Counted from the stretch's first letter, positions 9,513 to 19,447 are shown. The stretch: 64,000 bases of DNA from an uncultured Vibrio sp. (GCF_963675395.1 NZ_OY776222.1:1178001-1242000); one strand, 5' to 3'. Made by a program: numbers and translations. The notes: generated from the letters alone by a model not told the origin.

Positions 9513-10238
9513 ATGAATGAGAGAAAGCAAGGCAGACGTAGTGCTGAAGCAGCTGAACACACTAAATGTGTCATCCTTAAGGTTGCTGCAGATATGTTTT
9601 GTGAACTTGGTTACTCACGTGTTTCACTTAGAAATATCAGTGAAAAAGCGGGGGTCTCACATAGCTTGATCCGTCATCATTTCGGCAGCAAAGAAAAAAT
9701 CTGGCAAGCGGTCAGTGATGCTATGGACGAGTATTTACAAGACTACATGGCCGAACTGCTCAACCAAATGCCCGAAGATACGCCTTCCAACAAAAAGATT
9801 TATCTCTTTACGGTGCGTATGCTGGCATTTACGTTAGTCAACCCACACCCTATACAAATGATTGCAGATGCTATCCGTCAAGATGATAAAGCACTGTTTG
9901 ATTATTTCCTGCGCTCAAAAGAAGAGTTTGCTGCCATTTTCTCTGGCATTTTTGGAGAGTACAACCGCGAGTATCCTAACGCGCAGGTAGATCATTGGGA
10001 ATCTAAGTGGCAAATGTTGCTGTTTGCACATGGTGCAGTATCACTAGCTCCGATGATGCAGGAAACATGGCCAGATATTGCTGATGATCGTGAAAAGATG
10101 CTGCTAAAACACTGGGAACTGTTCAACACAATCATCGCAAGTCAGTTCAGTGTTAATAAAGAAGACATGCTTCATCCTGCTAGACTAGAAGATATCGTCA
10201 TCGATATGTGTTGTCATATTGATGAGGCGGTAAGCTAA
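9513..10238 (+). CDS. TetR/AcrR-family transcriptional regulator
   Basis: DNA-binding regulator of 241 residues. The N-terminal TetR helix-turn-helix is clear around residues 16-62: AADMFCELGYSRVSLRNISEKAGVS followed by HHFGSKEKIW. The C-terminal ligand domain is not assignable to a specific effector. It is transcribed away from the two-adaptor RND operon and shares a 160-bp promoter region with it, so it is probably the local regulator of the pump and of itself. A bidirectional hairpin follows the gene. Confidence 0.9.
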   Translation: MNERKQGRRSAEAAEHTKCVILKVAADMFCELGYSRVSLRNISEKAGVSHSLIRHHFGSKEKIWQAVSDAMDEYLQDYMAELLNQMPEDTPSNKKIYLFTVRMLAFTLVNPHPIQMIADAIRQDDKALFDYFLRSKEEFAAIFSGIFGEYNREYPNAQVDHWESKWQMLLFAHGAVSLAPMMQETWPDIADDREKMLLKHWELFNTIIASQFSVNKEDMLHPARLEDIVIDMCCHIDEAVS

Positions 10239-10275
10239 ATAGAATTAGAATTAGAATCATCCTAATTAAGATAGA

Positions 10276-10305
10276 AAAATGCCGGGCTAACAAACCCGGC
10301 ATTTT
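10276..10305. terminator. Bidirectional terminator between tetR and gcvT
   Basis: Hairpin GCCGGG / CCCGGC (10281-10300) flanked by an A run on the left and a T run on the right, so it can end transcription from both converging genes. Confidence 0.88.
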
Positions 10306-10319
10306 TTCGTCTAGTCTAA

Positions 10320-11438
10320 TTAGCCACGGTAGTAGCGTTGAGGGACGAAAGGCATTTTTTCTACTGTCATAGGTAACATCTTGCCACGAACTTCAGCGAA
10401 CAACTCCGTACCAATAGCAGCTAAATCTGCTCGCACATAACCCATTGAAACTGGCTTACCAGCATTAGGGCCAGCAGTACCACTGGTCACTACGCCAATT
10501 TGAATTCCATCAGCATCAAACAGTTCAGCACCTTCACGAACTGGAGCTTTTGTTTGACCGACGAGGCCAACACGTTTACGTGCAACATCTTTGGTCTCAA
10601 TTTGCTTAAGAATGATATCTGCACCAGGGAAACCGCCTTCACGCTCACCACCTGTGCGGCGAACTTTTTGAATACCCCATAGAAGGCTTGCTTCAACTGG
10701 GGTTGTGGTGGTATCCAGATCGTGACCATATAGACAAAGGCCACATTCCAAACGCAATGAGTCACGCGCGCCAAGACCAATCCATTCAACTTCCGCTTCC
10801 GCCGTCAGTTTACGAGCGAACTCTTCTGCATGAGAGTTTGGCACTGAGATTTCATAGCCATCTTCACCCGTGTAACCACTGCGACTCACGATACATTCAA
10901 CGCCAAGAATATCGAGGTTCTTCACGTCCATAAACAGCATATCTGCTACTTCAGCATTAAAGCGTTTAAGTACTTCAGCCGCTTTCGGACCTTGAAGTGC
11001 TAGTAGAGCGCGATCTTCGATGATTTCGAGTTCAACATCTGCAGGGAGATGAGCTTTAAGGTGAGCGATATCTTGTTCTTTACAAGCCGCGTTAACCACA
11101 ACGAACAGATGATCACCCTGGTTTGCGACCATTAAGTCATCCATGATTCCGCCCTGCTCGTTGGTGAAGAAAGCGTAGCGCTGGTTACCTTGTGGGAGGT
11201 CAATAATGTCTACAGGAACCAATGTTTCTAGGAACGCTGCTGAACCCTCACCAATTAAACGAAGTTGACCCATGTGAGAAACATCAAACAGACCCGCAGC
11301 ATCACGTGTATGTAAGTGTTCCTTTTTAACGCCTAGTGGGTACTGAACTGGCATATCGTAACCCGCAAACGGGACCATTTTTGCGCCAACTTCAATATGA
11401 AGAGCATGCAGTGGTGTTTTCAGAAGTTCTTGAGTCAT
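10320..11438 (-). CDS. gcvT: Aminomethyltransferase, glycine cleavage T protein
   Basis: T protein of the glycine cleavage system. It moves the methylene group from aminomethyl-lipoyl-GcvH to tetrahydrofolate and releases ammonia. From ATG 11438 it has 372 residues, normal for the family, with the typical N-terminus (PLHALHIEVGAKMVPFAGYDMPVQY), the FDVSHMGQ motif and the C-terminal GCV_T domain. The start at 11438 is preferred over the in-frame ATG at 11450 because GGAG lies seven bases upstream of 11438. Unlike enterobacteria, gcvT is separated from gcvH and gcvP and transcribed in the opposite direction, with a regulator gene between. Confidence 0.95.
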   Translation of the reverse strand: MTQELLKTPLHALHIEVGAKMVPFAGYDMPVQYPLGVKKEHLHTRDAAGLFDVSHMGQLRLIGEGSAAFLETLVPVDIIDLPQGNQRYAFFTNEQGGIMDDLMVANQGDHLFVVVNAACKEQDIAHLKAHLPADVELEIIEDRALLALQGPKAAEVLKRFNAEVADMLFMDVKNLDILGVECIVSRSGYTGEDGYEISVPNSHAEEFARKLTAEAEVEWIGLGARDSLRLECGLCLYGHDLDTTTTPVEASLLWGIQKVRRTGGEREGGFPGADIILKQIETKDVARKRVGLVGQTKAPVREGAELFDADGIQIGVVTSGTAGPNAGKPVSMGYVRADLAAIGTELFAEVRGKMLPMTVEKMPFVPQRYYRG

Positions 11439-11701
11439 TTTCGTCTCCATTTAGATAGACCCGAGAATGCTATCAGCATTCGCTTTCTATGTTTCCAATA
11501 ATAAACACGCTTGATTCCATTTTGCACGAACAAGACGACTGTTGGCTTTCAAAAGTGTGACTTTTAACATTTTAATCACAACAAAAGGCTAAAAAAAGCG
11601 CTCAATTGAGTGATAGATCATCAACTGAGCGCCATTTTAACGAATTTACAACCGATAGCAATCGTTTGCTTTCACTATAGGAAATTTACATTTTTTTATC
11701 A
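11439..11701. promoter_or_regulatory. gcvT promoter region with copy of a shared 13-bp motif
   Basis: This 263-bp gap feeds gcvT on the minus strand. The 13-bp word CTATAGGAAATTT at 11675-11687 is identical to one at 12450-12462 on the other side of the regulator gene. An A/T-rich inverted repeat (TCAATTGAG-type sequence near 11603-11626, CGCTCAATTGAGTG and CAACTGAGCG) may form a weak hairpin that ends the regulator transcript. No standard glycine riboswitch core was recognised here. Confidence 0.5.
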
Positions 11702-12325
11702 CTACTTAGCGGTGACCCACAATATTTGTGCATCTTCTTCACTGACACTGGTCAACATGTGTCCCATATTGGCATCATAGTAAACACTATCGCCTTCACA
11801 CAGAACCACAGGTTCATAGAACTCAGAATAGAACTTCACTTCGCCAGATAAGATAAGTAAGAACTCTTCACCGTCATGACGAACCCAGTCTTTGTATTCA
11901 TCAAAATGTCGGGCACGGATCTGGCTCTTAAACGGCATCATTTTCTTATTGGAAAGTTGAGTAGCAAGTAGTTCGTGCTCGTAGGTTTGCGTAGGGTGAG
12001 GTTTACCCTCGTTTTTACGAGTAACATCCCTACGCCCTGTTGCAACTTTTTTTCTCGGTGGTTCAAACAGTTGCGGCATATCTATCTGCAAGCCAAGCGC
12101 CAGTTTCTGCATTGCCTGAAATGTAGGTGAAATCTGCTCGTTCTCAATTTTACTCAGTGTAGAGCGTGCGAGTCCTGTTCTCTGACTAGCCTCTTCAAGT
12201 GTAATACCTAACTTCGAGCGAATATCTTTAATACGCTGTCCAAGCTTTAAAGGCTCGATGTTCTCATCATGATTGTCTTTCGCAAGCGTCATCGATGGGT
12301 ATTCATCATAAATACTTCCTGCCAT
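11702..12325 (-). CDS. XRE-family HTH regulator with C-terminal cupin domain, probable regulator of the gcv genes
   Basis: Transcription factor of 207 residues. An XRE helix-turn-helix covers about residues 27-83 (LGITLEEASQRTGLARST then LSKIENEQISPTFQAMQKLA), and a small cupin fold occupies about residues 130-205 (HDGEEFLLILSGEVKFYSE, CEGDSVYYDANMGHML). This is the domain plan of PuuR-like sensors. The start at 12325 has a GAGGG site in front; an upstream in-frame ATG at 12400 would add 25 residues without a good site. Position between gcvT and glyA-gcvH-gcvP, with a shared motif on both sides of the gene, suggests that it controls these genes and perhaps itself. The ligand is unknown; glycine, serine or a derivative would fit the context. 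Confidence 0.85.
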   Translation of the reverse strand: MAGSIYDEYPSMTLAKDNHDENIEPLKLGQRIKDIRSKLGITLEEASQRTGLARSTLSKIENEQISPTFQAMQKLALGLQIDMPQLFEPPRKKVATGRRDVTRKNEGKPHPTQTYEHELLATQLSNKKMMPFKSQIRARHFDEYKDWVRHDGEEFLLILSGEVKFYSEFYEPVVLCEGDSVYYDANMGHMLTSVSEEDAQILWVTAK

Positions 12326-12445
12326 AATTCCCTCTGTAATTGTTCTTATCTCTCTCCCTGTAAGCATTGTGCATGAACCGTATAGTGGATAAAAGTCCAC
12401 CAGGTTAATTAAAGTGTGCTCTCGTTAACAAAAATCGCACGCGTG

Positions 12446-12462
12446 TTTCCTATAGGAAATTT
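12446..12462. promoter_or_regulatory. Palindromic operator candidate between the HTH-cupin regulator and glyA
   Basis: TTTCCTATAGGAAA at 12446-12459 is a perfect 14-bp palindrome, and its right part CTATAGGAAATTT (12450-12462) recurs exactly at 11675-11687 before gcvT. Both copies flank the regulator gene, so they are likely binding sites of that regulator. This is inferred from sequence and position. Confidence 0.6.
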
Positions 12463-12714
12463 TTTGTTGATTGTTCCAGCTCCAAACGTTATGTTACAGC
12501 CTTGTTAGATGTAGAGATGCACTTTTCCGTAACGATTGGGCATAAGAGATTCAAAAGTAAAAGCACAATCCGACGGAGTTTTTGCCCACTTTAGGGCTGG
12601 ATGTTCGCTCTGTTCTGCTACGCAGTTCAGCTGTTTTGAGGACAAATGAACCTAACCGCAAACCAAAAATTCAATCTATGCGGGTTCATTTTCAGATTTG
12701 GAAGGTCAACTACC
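12463..12714 (+). promoter_or_regulatory. Long upstream region of glyA with inverted repeat
   Basis: About 250 bp without a gene. It contains TGGGCA (12537-12542) paired with TGCCCA (12583-12588), then further short repeats. The segment CCGACGGAG inside it loosely recalls a glycine-riboswitch core, but the rest of the aptamer consensus was not found. The region could be a structured mRNA leader. Confidence 0.3.
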
Positions 12715-14010
12715 ATGAATAAGAGTTACCCTAACCACAGCTTGGAAAACTTTTTCTCTACCAACCTCTCTGCGACAGATGATGCTGTCTTTGCTGGAAT
12801 TCAGGCGGAATTCGCTCGCCAAAACGAACAAATCGAACTTATCGCTTCTGAGAACATTGTTTCTAAAGCGGTAATGCAAGCTCAAGGCACTTGCCTAACA
12901 AATAAATACGCTGAAGGTTACCCTGGCCGTCGTTACTACGGTGGTTGTGAACACGTTGATACGGTTGAGGCAATCGCTATCGAACGTGCGAAAAAACTTT
13001 TTAGTTGCGAATACGCAAACGTTCAACCTCACTCAGGTGCTCAGGCTAACGGCGCAGTTAAACTGGCTCTTCTTCAGCCAGGCGACACCATTTTAGGTAT
13101 GTCATTAGACGCTGGTGGCCACCTTACTCACGGCGCACGCCCTGCTCTATCAGGTAAATGGTTCAATGCAGTTCAGTACGGCGTCGACCGCGAAACACTA
13201 GAAATTAATTACGAAGATGTTCGTGCTCTTGCACTTGAGCACAAACCAAAAATGATCATTGCTGGTGGTAGTGCGATTCCACGTACTATCGACTTCGCTA
13301 AGTTCCGCGAAATTGCAGACGAAGTTGAAGCCATTCTAATGGTTGATATGGCGCACATCGCAGGTCTTATCGCGACTGGAGCTCACCCAAGCCCACTACC
13401 ACACGCACACGTTGTAACGACAACAACGCACAAAACATTGCGTGGACCACGTGGCGGCATGATTTTAACCAACCACGAAGACATCATTAAGAAAATCAAC
13501 TCAGCGGTATTCCCTGGCCTTCAAGGTGGCCCGCTAATGCACGTTATTGCTGCAAAAGCCGTCGCGTTTGGTGAAGCGCTTGGCCCTGAGTTCAAAACTT
13601 ATATCAATTCAGTGATCAATAACGCAAAAGTATTGGCTGAAGTATTGCAGACTCGCGGTTGCGACATTGTGACTGGCGGAACCGATACTCACCTAATGCT
13701 GGTTGACCTTCGCCCTAAGGGTTTGAAAGGTAACAAAGCAGAAGAAGCTCTCGAGCGTGCGGGAATCACATGTAATAAAAATGGCATCCCATTTGACTCA
13801 GAGAAGCCTATGATTACATCGGGTATCCGTTTGGGTACACCAGCTGGCACAAGCCGCGGCTTTGGCGCAGAAGAATTCAAGCTCATCGGTAATTGGATTG
13901 GCGATGTATTGGATGGGTTAGTAGAAAGCCCTGAAGGTAACGCAGAAGTAGAACAGCGCGTTCGCAAAGAAGTTAAAGCACTGTGCGGCCGATTCCCTCT
14001 TTACCAATAA
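12715..14010 (+). CDS. glyA: Serine hydroxymethyltransferase (second copy type, gcv-linked)
   Basis: PLP enzyme interconverting serine plus tetrahydrofolate and glycine plus methylene-tetrahydrofolate. From ATG 12715 it has 431 residues. The active-site lysine is K240 in [16 protein letters not shown], and the N-terminal IELIASEN and [13 protein letters not shown] motifs are intact. The start at 12715 is preferred to 12646 because the extra 23 residues are unlike the family and GGAAGG lies before 12715. It leads a glyA-gcvH-gcvP series, coupling glycine cleavage to serine. Vibrios usually carry another glyA elsewhere, so this one is probably dedicated to glycine catabolism. Confidence 0.95.
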   Translation: MNKSYPNHSLENFFSTNLSATDDAVFAGIQAEFARQNEQIELIASENIVSKAVMQAQGTCLTNKYAEGYPGRRYYGGCEHVDTVEAIAIERAKKLFSCEYANVQPHSGAQANGAVKLALLQPGDTILGMSLDAGGHLTHGARPALSGKWFNAVQYGVDRETLEINYEDVRALALEHKPKMIIAGGSAIPRTIDFAKFREIADEVEAILMVDMAHIAGLIATGAHPSPLPHAHVVTTTTHKTLRGPRGGMILTNHEDIIKKINSAVFPGLQGGPLMHVIAAKAVAFGEALGPEFKTYINSVINNAKVLAEVLQTRGCDIVTGGTDTHLMLVDLRPKGLKGNKAEEALERAGITCNKNGIPFDSEKPMITSGIRLGTPAGTSRGFGAEEFKLIGNWIGDVLDGLVESPEGNAEVEQRVRKEVKALCGRFPLYQ

Positions 14011-14046
14011 ACAATTTAAACGCAGTTATTTTTTGGAGATTAAGCA

Positions 14047-14427
14047 ATGGACAACACATTGAAGTTTGCAGATAGCCACGAGTGGGTACGTGATAATGGC
14101 GATGGCACAGTAACTATCGGTATTTCTGAGCACGCACAAGAAATGTTGGGTGACGTAGTATTCGTTGACCTACCAGACGTGGAAGACGAAATTGAAGCTG
14201 GCGATAGCTTCTCTCTTGTTGAGTCTGTAAAAGCAGCTTCAGATATCTACGCACCTATCAGCGGTGAAGTTGTAGAAATCAACGAAGAGCTTGAAGATAG
14301 CCCAGAGCTAATCAACGAAGAACCATATGAAGGCGGCTGGATTGTTAAAGTTAAGATGTCTGACCCATCAGAACTAGACAACCTAAAAGACGCAGAAGAA
14401 TACCTAAACTCAATTGAAGAAGAGTAA
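14047..14427 (+). CDS. gcvH: Glycine cleavage system H protein
   Basis: Lipoyl carrier that shuttles the aminomethyl group from GcvP to GcvT. 126 residues, standard length. The lipoylated lysine is K62 in [12 protein letters not shown]. The gene lies 36 nt downstream of glyA with a TTTGGAG-type ribosome site. It is very acidic, as expected of H proteins. A strong hairpin terminator directly follows, before gcvP. Confidence 0.96.
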   Translation: MDNTLKFADSHEWVRDNGDGTVTIGISEHAQEMLGDVVFVDLPDVEDEIEAGDSFSLVESVKAASDIYAPISGEVVEINEELEDSPELINEEPYEGGWIVKVKMSDPSELDNLKDAEEYLNSIEEE

Positions 14428-14441
14428 TTAGGAAGATTTGC

Positions 14442-14474
14442 AAAGCTGCCCCCGCCTGGAAGGCAGCTTTTTTT
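14442..14474 (+). terminator. Terminator between gcvH and gcvP
   Basis: Perfect 9-bp stem AAAGCTGCC (14442-14450) with GGCAGCTTT (14462-14470) followed by a T run to 14474. It lies inside the glyA-gcvH-gcvP series, so it could reduce readthrough into gcvP or separate it as its own unit. Confidence 0.85.
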
Positions 14475-14539
14475 CAATGTTCGGACCATATCAGTAACGA
14501 CCCGATACGTTACCCGAACGATGGAGTAGGTAAAGGACA

Positions 14540-17404
14540 ATGACTGAATTACTTCAAAGCCTCAGCACACAAAATGAGTTCGTTGCTCGCCACAACGGCC
14601 CAAACAAATCTGACCAACAAAAAATGTTGGATGCGATCAATGTTGCTAACCTTGACGCACTTATCGAAGAAACGGTTCCAGCACAAATTCGCCTAGAAAA
14701 GCCACTAGCACTAGCAGAGGCGAAAAGCGAAGCAGACATGCTGGTTGCGATGCGCAAATTCGCTGACCAAAACCAAATTAAACGTACGTTCATCGGCCAA
14801 GGTTACTACAACACCTTCACGCCAAATGTCATTCTACGTAACGTACTAGAAAACCCAGGCTGGTACACAGCTTACACTCCTTACCAACCAGAGATCTCTC
14901 AAGGTCGTCTGGAAGCACTTCTAAACTACCAACAAATGGTCATGGACCTAACTGGTATGGAAATCGCGAACGCTTCTCTACTTGATGAGGCAACGGCAGC
15001 AGCTGAAGCGATGACGCTATGTAAGCGTGCGGGTAAGAGCAAAAGTAACATATTCTTCGTGGCTGACGATGTGCACCCACAAACTCTAGAAGTTGTAAAA
15101 ACTCGTGCGAAATACATTGGCTTTGAAGTACTCGTTGGTTCACTTGAATCACTACCAGAACAAGACGTATTTGGCGCACTTGTTCAATACCCAGGCACAA
15201 CGGGTGAAGTACGTGACCTAACGGACATCATCGCGAAAGCACAAGCTAACAAAACATTAGTAACGGTTGCTACTGACCTACTTGCTTCTACTCTGCTGAA
15301 ACCAGCAGGTGAAATGGGTGCAGATGTGGTTATTGGTTCTGCTCAGCGTTTCGGCGTACCGATGGGTTACGGCGGTCCACACGCAGCATTCATGGCAACG
15401 CGTGACAAGCATAAGCGTACAATGCCTGGTCGTGTAATCGGTGTTTCTATCGATGTAAACGGCAACCAAGCATTGCGTATGGCGATGCAAACGCGTGAAC
15501 AGCACATCCGTCGTGAAAAAGCGACATCAAACATCTGTACTGCGCAAGCACTACTAGCGAACATGGCATCTTTCTACGCGGTATTCCACGGCGCAGAAGG
15601 TCTACGCACGATTGCTCGTCGCACTCACCACATGACTGCGATTCTGGCTGCTGGTCTGACTAAGTCTGGCTACGAGCTTGCTCACAATAGCTTCTTCGAT
15701 ACCATCACTATCAATACTGATGGCAAAACTGAAGAGCTTTACACGAAAGCGCAAGCAGCAGACATCAACCTACGCAAGCTAAATGGCAAGCTAGGTATCA
15801 GCTTCGACGAAACAACAACAACTGACGACATCAACGCTCTATTTGACGTGTTTGGTGTACAACAAGATGTTAACGCTCTGTCTTCTGAAATCGCTGGCAA
15901 TGAGTTTGCTGCCATTCCTGAATCGCTACGCCGTACTTCTAAGTTCCTAACTCACCCAGTATTCAACACGCACCACAGCGAAACGCAAATGATGCGCTAC
16001 CTGAAACAGCTTGAGAACAAAGACTTCTCACTAGCTCACGGTATGATCCCTCTGGGCAGCTGTACGATGAAGCTGAACGCAGCAGCAGAGATGATCCCGG
16101 TAACTTGGCCTGAGTTTGGTTCTATCCACCCATTCGCTCCTCTAGAGCAAGCGGCAGGTTACTCTGCGCTAGCGAAAGATCTCAAAGAGAAGCTATGTGA
16201 AATCACTGGTTACGATGATTTCTCTCTACAGCCAAACTCTGGTGCGTCTGGTGAATACGCTGGCCTTATCGCGATTCAACGCTACCACGACAGCCGTGGC
16301 GAAGGTCACCGTAACGTATGTTTGATCCCAAGCTCTGCGCACGGTACGAACCCAGCGACAGCGTCAATGGTCTCAATGAAAGTGGTTGTGGTTAAATGTG
16401 ATGAAGATGGCAACATCGACATGACTGACCTAGCAGCGAAAATTGAGAAACACAAAGACAACCTATCAAGCATCATGATCACTTACCCTTCTACACACGG
16501 CGTATATGAAGAACACGTGAAAGAAGTATGTGAAATGGTTCATGCTGCAGGCGGTCAGGTTTACCTAGATGGCGCGAACATGAACGCACAGGTTGCCCTA
16601 ACCTCTCCAGGTTTCATCGGCTCTGACGTTTCTCACTTGAACCTACACAAAACCTTCTGTATCCCACACGGTGGTGGTGGCCCGGGTATGGGTCCTATCG
16701 GTGTTAAATCTCACCTAGCGCCTTTCCTACCAGGTCACATCGAAAACGGTGTTGAAGGTAAAGAGCTAGCGGTTTCTGCAGCAGATATGGGTAGCGCATC
16801 TATTCTACCTATTTCTTGGGCTTACATCGCGATGATGGGTGAAGCTGGCTTACAAGAAGCGACTAAAGTTGCGATTCTTAACGCTAACTACGTGATGGAG
16901 CGTCTACGCCCGCACTACCCAATTCTTTACCGTGGTACAAATGGTCGCGTAGCACACGAATGTATCGTTGATATTCGTCCGCTAAAAGAAGAAACAGGCA
17001 TCAGCGAAGAAGACATCGCTAAGCGTCTAATGGACTACGGTTTCCACGCGCCAACAATGTCATTCCCAGTTGCTGGTACATTAATGGTTGAACCAACTGA
17101 ATCAGAAGATTTGGAAGAGCTAGACCGCTTCTGTGAAGCAATGATCGCAATCCGCGAAGAGATGGCAAAAGTGAAAAACGGTAAGTGGCCACTAGAGAAC
17201 AACCCTCTAGTGAACGCGCCGCACACTCAAGTTGATCTTGCAGCAGTGGAATGGGATCGCCCTTACTCTCGCGAGCTAGGCTGTTTCCCATCAAAAGCAA
17301 CGAAGTCTTGGAAATACTGGCCAACAGTAAACCGTGTAGATAACGTTTACGGCGACCGTAACCTAATCTGCTCGTGCCCAAGCATTGATAACTACGAAGA
17401 GTAA
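14540..17404 (+). CDS. gcvP: Glycine dehydrogenase (decarboxylating), glycine cleavage P protein
   Basis: PLP enzyme that decarboxylates glycine and loads the aminomethyl group on lipoyl-GcvH. 954 residues as one chain, the usual form in gammaproteobacteria. The PLP lysine is K704 in [18 protein letters not shown]. Both halves of the duplicated fold are complete. It starts 112 nt after gcvH, beyond a terminator, with AGGTAAAGGA upstream of the ATG, so it may be expressed partly from its own promoter. A strong hairpin follows. Confidence 0.96.
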   Translation: MTELLQSLSTQNEFVARHNGPNKSDQQKMLDAINVANLDALIEETVPAQIRLEKPLALAEAKSEADMLVAMRKFADQNQIKRTFIGQGYYNTFTPNVILRNVLENPGWYTAYTPYQPEISQGRLEALLNYQQMVMDLTGMEIANASLLDEATAAAEAMTLCKRAGKSKSNIFFVADDVHPQTLEVVKTRAKYIGFEVLVGSLESLPEQDVFGALVQYPGTTGEVRDLTDIIAKAQANKTLVTVATDLLASTLLKPAGEMGADVVIGSAQRFGVPMGYGGPHAAFMATRDKHKRTMPGRVIGVSIDVNGNQALRMAMQTREQHIRREKATSNICTAQALLANMASFYAVFHGAEGLRTIARRTHHMTAILAAGLTKSGYELAHNSFFDTITINTDGKTEELYTKAQAADINLRKLNGKLGISFDETTTTDDINALFDVFGVQQDVNALSSEIAGNEFAAIPESLRRTSKFLTHPVFNTHHSETQMMRYLKQLENKDFSLAHGMIPLGSCTMKLNAAAEMIPVTWPEFGSIHPFAPLEQAAGYSALAKDLKEKLCEITGYDDFSLQPNSGASGEYAGLIAIQRYHDSRGEGHRNVCLIPSSAHGTNPATASMVSMKVVVVKCDEDGNIDMTDLAAKIEKHKDNLSSIMITYPSTHGVYEEHVKEVCEMVHAAGGQVYLDGANMNAQVALTSPGFIGSDVSHLNLHKTFCIPHGGGGPGMGPIGVKSHLAPFLPGHIENGVEGKELAVSAADMGSASILPISWAYIAMMGEAGLQEATKVAILNANYVMERLRPHYPILYRGTNGRVAHECIVDIRPLKEETGISEEDIAKRLMDYGFHAPTMSFPVAGTLMVEPTESEDLEELDRFCEAMIAIREEMAKVKNGKWPLENNPLVNAPHTQVDLAAVEWDRPYSRELGCFPSKATKSWKYWPTVNRVDNVYGDRNLICSCPSIDNYEE

Positions 17405-17440
17405 GCTTCGATAACCAAGTTGGAAACTGACTTGAGTAAC

Positions 17441-17468
17441 AAAAGGCGAACCGTTTGGTTCGCCTTTT
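17441..17468. terminator. Terminator after gcvP
   Basis: Perfect 12-bp stem AAAAGGCGAACC (17441-17452) with GGTTCGCCTTTT (17457-17468) around a GTTT loop. Flanking A and T tracts allow it to act in both directions. Confidence 0.9.
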
Positions 17469-17519
17469 CTGTAAATACGCCAGCGTAGACAGGCTCTATT
17501 TGTATCTATACCTGTCTGA

Positions 17520-18119
17520 CTAGTTGATCCAGCCTAACAGTTGCCACCATAGAAAATCTAAAGGCATCAGAAAGAAAACCGTAATCGCGGTTAAAGGCAG
17601 GGTTATTTTTAACAATTTGGACAAAGGTTCGTTGGATAATTGCATAGCAACGACTAGTGGCCCCACCTGATAAGGGAAAAGCACGGTTGAAAAACCAATA
17701 ACCTGAGTCATTAAAACTGCAGGTAGAGAAAAGCCGGTTACTTGGGCGAAACCTTCTGCCATCGGTGTCAATACCGTTGGAACGCCTGGGTTTGTTGCAA
17801 CCAGTCCTGTCAGGGTAGAAATAACAGACAGTGCCATGAAGCTTAGGAATGCGTTACTTTGATCGGCTGGCAGCAGATGACCGAACAATTCACCCATGGC
17901 TGAAGCAATTCCTGACTCATTTACCAACGCTCCCAGTCCCAATGCACCAGCGACAAAAATCACGGTGGTAAAATCAACGGAACTATTAAACGCTTTTGGC
18001 TCGACCACGCCCCATTTAGGTAAAAGAAGAATAATCGCGGTGACCAAACCTACCCAAGCTGGGTTTATGCCGTGAATCGTATCTGTTATCCAGAATAAAA
18101 GTGTGCATGCAAGCAAAGC
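17520..18119 (-). pseudogene. C-terminal fragment of a DASS/SLC13-family anion transporter
   Basis: About 199 codons of membrane protein resembling the C-terminal half of a sodium:dicarboxylate/sulfate symporter of the DASS family: several hydrophobic segments, the FTTVIFVAGALGLGALV and ATNPGVPTVLTP-type re-entrant region. The reading frame opens only after a TGA at 18120-18122 and the plausible start is a TTG, so the N-terminal half is missing. It adjoins an AraC tail fragment, which points to a deletion that removed both gene halves. A working transporter is unlikely. Confidence 0.75.
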
Positions 18120-18143
18120 TCAGACTGACCTGAAAAAGAATAG

Positions 18144-18304
18144 TTACTAATAAAAAGTGCAAATGTGAGCGCGATTATTAAATTGCTCAGGGTCAAAACA
18201 CAACATTAGTTGCACACCAGCTGGGGTATAGCAGTGTGAGCAGCTTTATATCGTCGTTTAAAATACTGTTTGGTTGCACACCTCAGGAATACGCTCAAAG
18301 GTAA
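18144..18304 (+). pseudogene. C-terminal tail of an AraC-family regulator
   Basis: Translated plus-strand sequence around 18210-18304 gives VAHQLGYSS, FISSFK and LFGCTPQEYAQ before a stop, which is the second helix-turn-helix of AraC-type regulators. Only roughly 50 codons remain and no start or N-terminal domain is present. A one-base frame shift inside it could not be excluded by eye. It faces the truncated DASS transporter and is likely the leftover of its regulator or of the same deletion. Confidence 0.65.
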
Positions 18305-18507
18305 TTCTTTTATTTTATTGCGCTTGGCGGACTATAAATTTCGCAGTTGTTGTTTCTCGTTTCCTAAACCCCTCCCCCCAAAAAATCACCTGATTCTTCA
18401 CTTTTTATCGTTCTCAACTTGATATTATGCATTCAGGTTACTAATTTAAAAGTAATACGCTGCAAGGAAGACGTACATTGACTGAGGGTAGAGTCACACT
18501 TGGTTGC

Positions 18508-18882
18508 ATGAATATCTTAGTCGTTGACGAATGTTCAACGCTTTCGATGTTGGTGAAGCGCCCACTCATAGCCTTAGTTGTAAAGGCTTCAAATACAACT
18601 TGTGCCAAGAATGCTCGAGGGCGTTCGGCTTTCTCTAATTTCTTTAGCTGTACTTTATTCACTACGTTTCATCGCATGATATTGCAATCTATTGATACGA
18701 AGACACCCTCACTGAGCGTGATTGATAACATCCTCGCTTCAAACAATCATAAGATCAGACATTTATTACAACACCAACTACCTCCTAATTGGTCTCTCTG
18801 TTTGAAAGACTGTCTTGCTGGCTTTTACACGAGCCAACCACCTGAAGCTTTGAACGATGGGATTTTTCTCTGGGAGGAATAA
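18508..18882 (+). CDS. Uncharacterised ORF upstream of the Hpt gene
   Basis: Open frame of about 124 residues from ATG 18508 (a TTG at 18478 would add ten). The beginning, MNILVVDECSTLSML, resembles the first strand of a response-regulator receiver domain, but the following acidic and lysine motifs are absent. It ends with TAA directly before the Hpt ATG, so the two would be coupled if it is translated. It may be a decayed receiver gene. No family was recognised. Confidence 0.3.
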   Translation: MNILVVDECSTLSMLVKRPLIALVVKASNTTCAKNARGRSAFSNFFSCTLFTTFHRMILQSIDTKTPSLSVIDNILASNNHKIRHLLQHQLPPNWSLCLKDCLAGFYTSQPPEALNDGIFLWEE

Positions 18883-19230
18883 ATGATCAATTTTGACGTA
18901 TTAAATCGATATATGGATAACGATGTAGACATCATTATCACCGTGCTTTCAACCTACTTGGAGGAACACGTTAACAGTTTGGAACGTATTAATGAGTTAT
19001 ATGCCAAAGAAGATTGGCCAGAACTGCAATTGTTAGCGCACAGTTTAAAAGGAGTATTAGAAAGTTTTGGCGAAGATACCGCCATCATAGCGTTACAAGA
19101 GATCGACGAAGATACACGTAAAAATGTTGCGCCAGATGTGTCAGATATCGCTATCGTTAATAGGGAGTTATTAACGATTAATCAGCAGATTTTTGCTTAT
19201 TTAGACAATTTAAACAGCAAACCACTATAG
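18883..19230 (+). CDS. Hpt domain phosphotransfer protein
   Basis: Small cytosolic histidine phosphotransfer protein of 115 residues with the four-helix Hpt fold. The phosphorylatable histidine is H53 in LAHSLKGVLESFG. It has a good ribosome site (GGGAGG) overlapping the end of the previous ORF. No histidine kinase or intact response regulator is adjacent, so its partners are encoded elsewhere or were lost from this decayed region. Confidence 0.85.
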   Translation: MINFDVLNRYMDNDVDIIITVLSTYLEEHVNSLERINELYAKEDWPELQLLAHSLKGVLESFGEDTAIIALQEIDEDTRKNVAPDVSDIAIVNRELLTINQQIFAYLDNLNSKPL

Positions 19231-19249
19231 GCTTAAAACGGGGGGATAG

Positions 19250-19447
19250 ATGGCAATGAACAACAGCAACTTTAGAGACCTTATTGATTCGCTCAAAGAT
19301 TTAACGTCAACTCAGAAAAGGTACCTTATTAGCCGAACAAAAATGTCATTGGATGATGAGCACGGCATATTCAGAACGGATGATCTACTAACGCAAGAAG
19401 AGTTGGAAGCTTTGCTTACTCCAACCAACGCAACCGAACCAAAATAA
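19250..19447 (+). CDS. Small hypothetical protein (65 residues)
   Basis: Short charged protein starting at ATG 19250 with a GGGGG ribosome site, 19 nt after the Hpt gene, so probably in the same operon. It has a predicted helical start (RDLIDSLKDLTSTQKRYL) and an acidic end (LLTQEELEALL). No family was recognised. A role with the Hpt protein is only suggested by position. Confidence 0.55.
   Translation: MAMNNSNFRDLIDSLKDLTSTQKRYLISRTKMSLDDEHGIFRTDDLLTQEELEALLTPTNATEPK

Noticed and set aside
12463..12714. Glycine riboswitch in the glyA leader
   Set aside because: CCGACGGAG loosely resembles part of the aptamer, but the other conserved segments could not be placed, so only a structured leader is reported.
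18441..18662. 73-residue ORF on the minus strand
   Set aside because: No ribosome site or family pattern; overlaps the plus-strand ORF before the Hpt gene.
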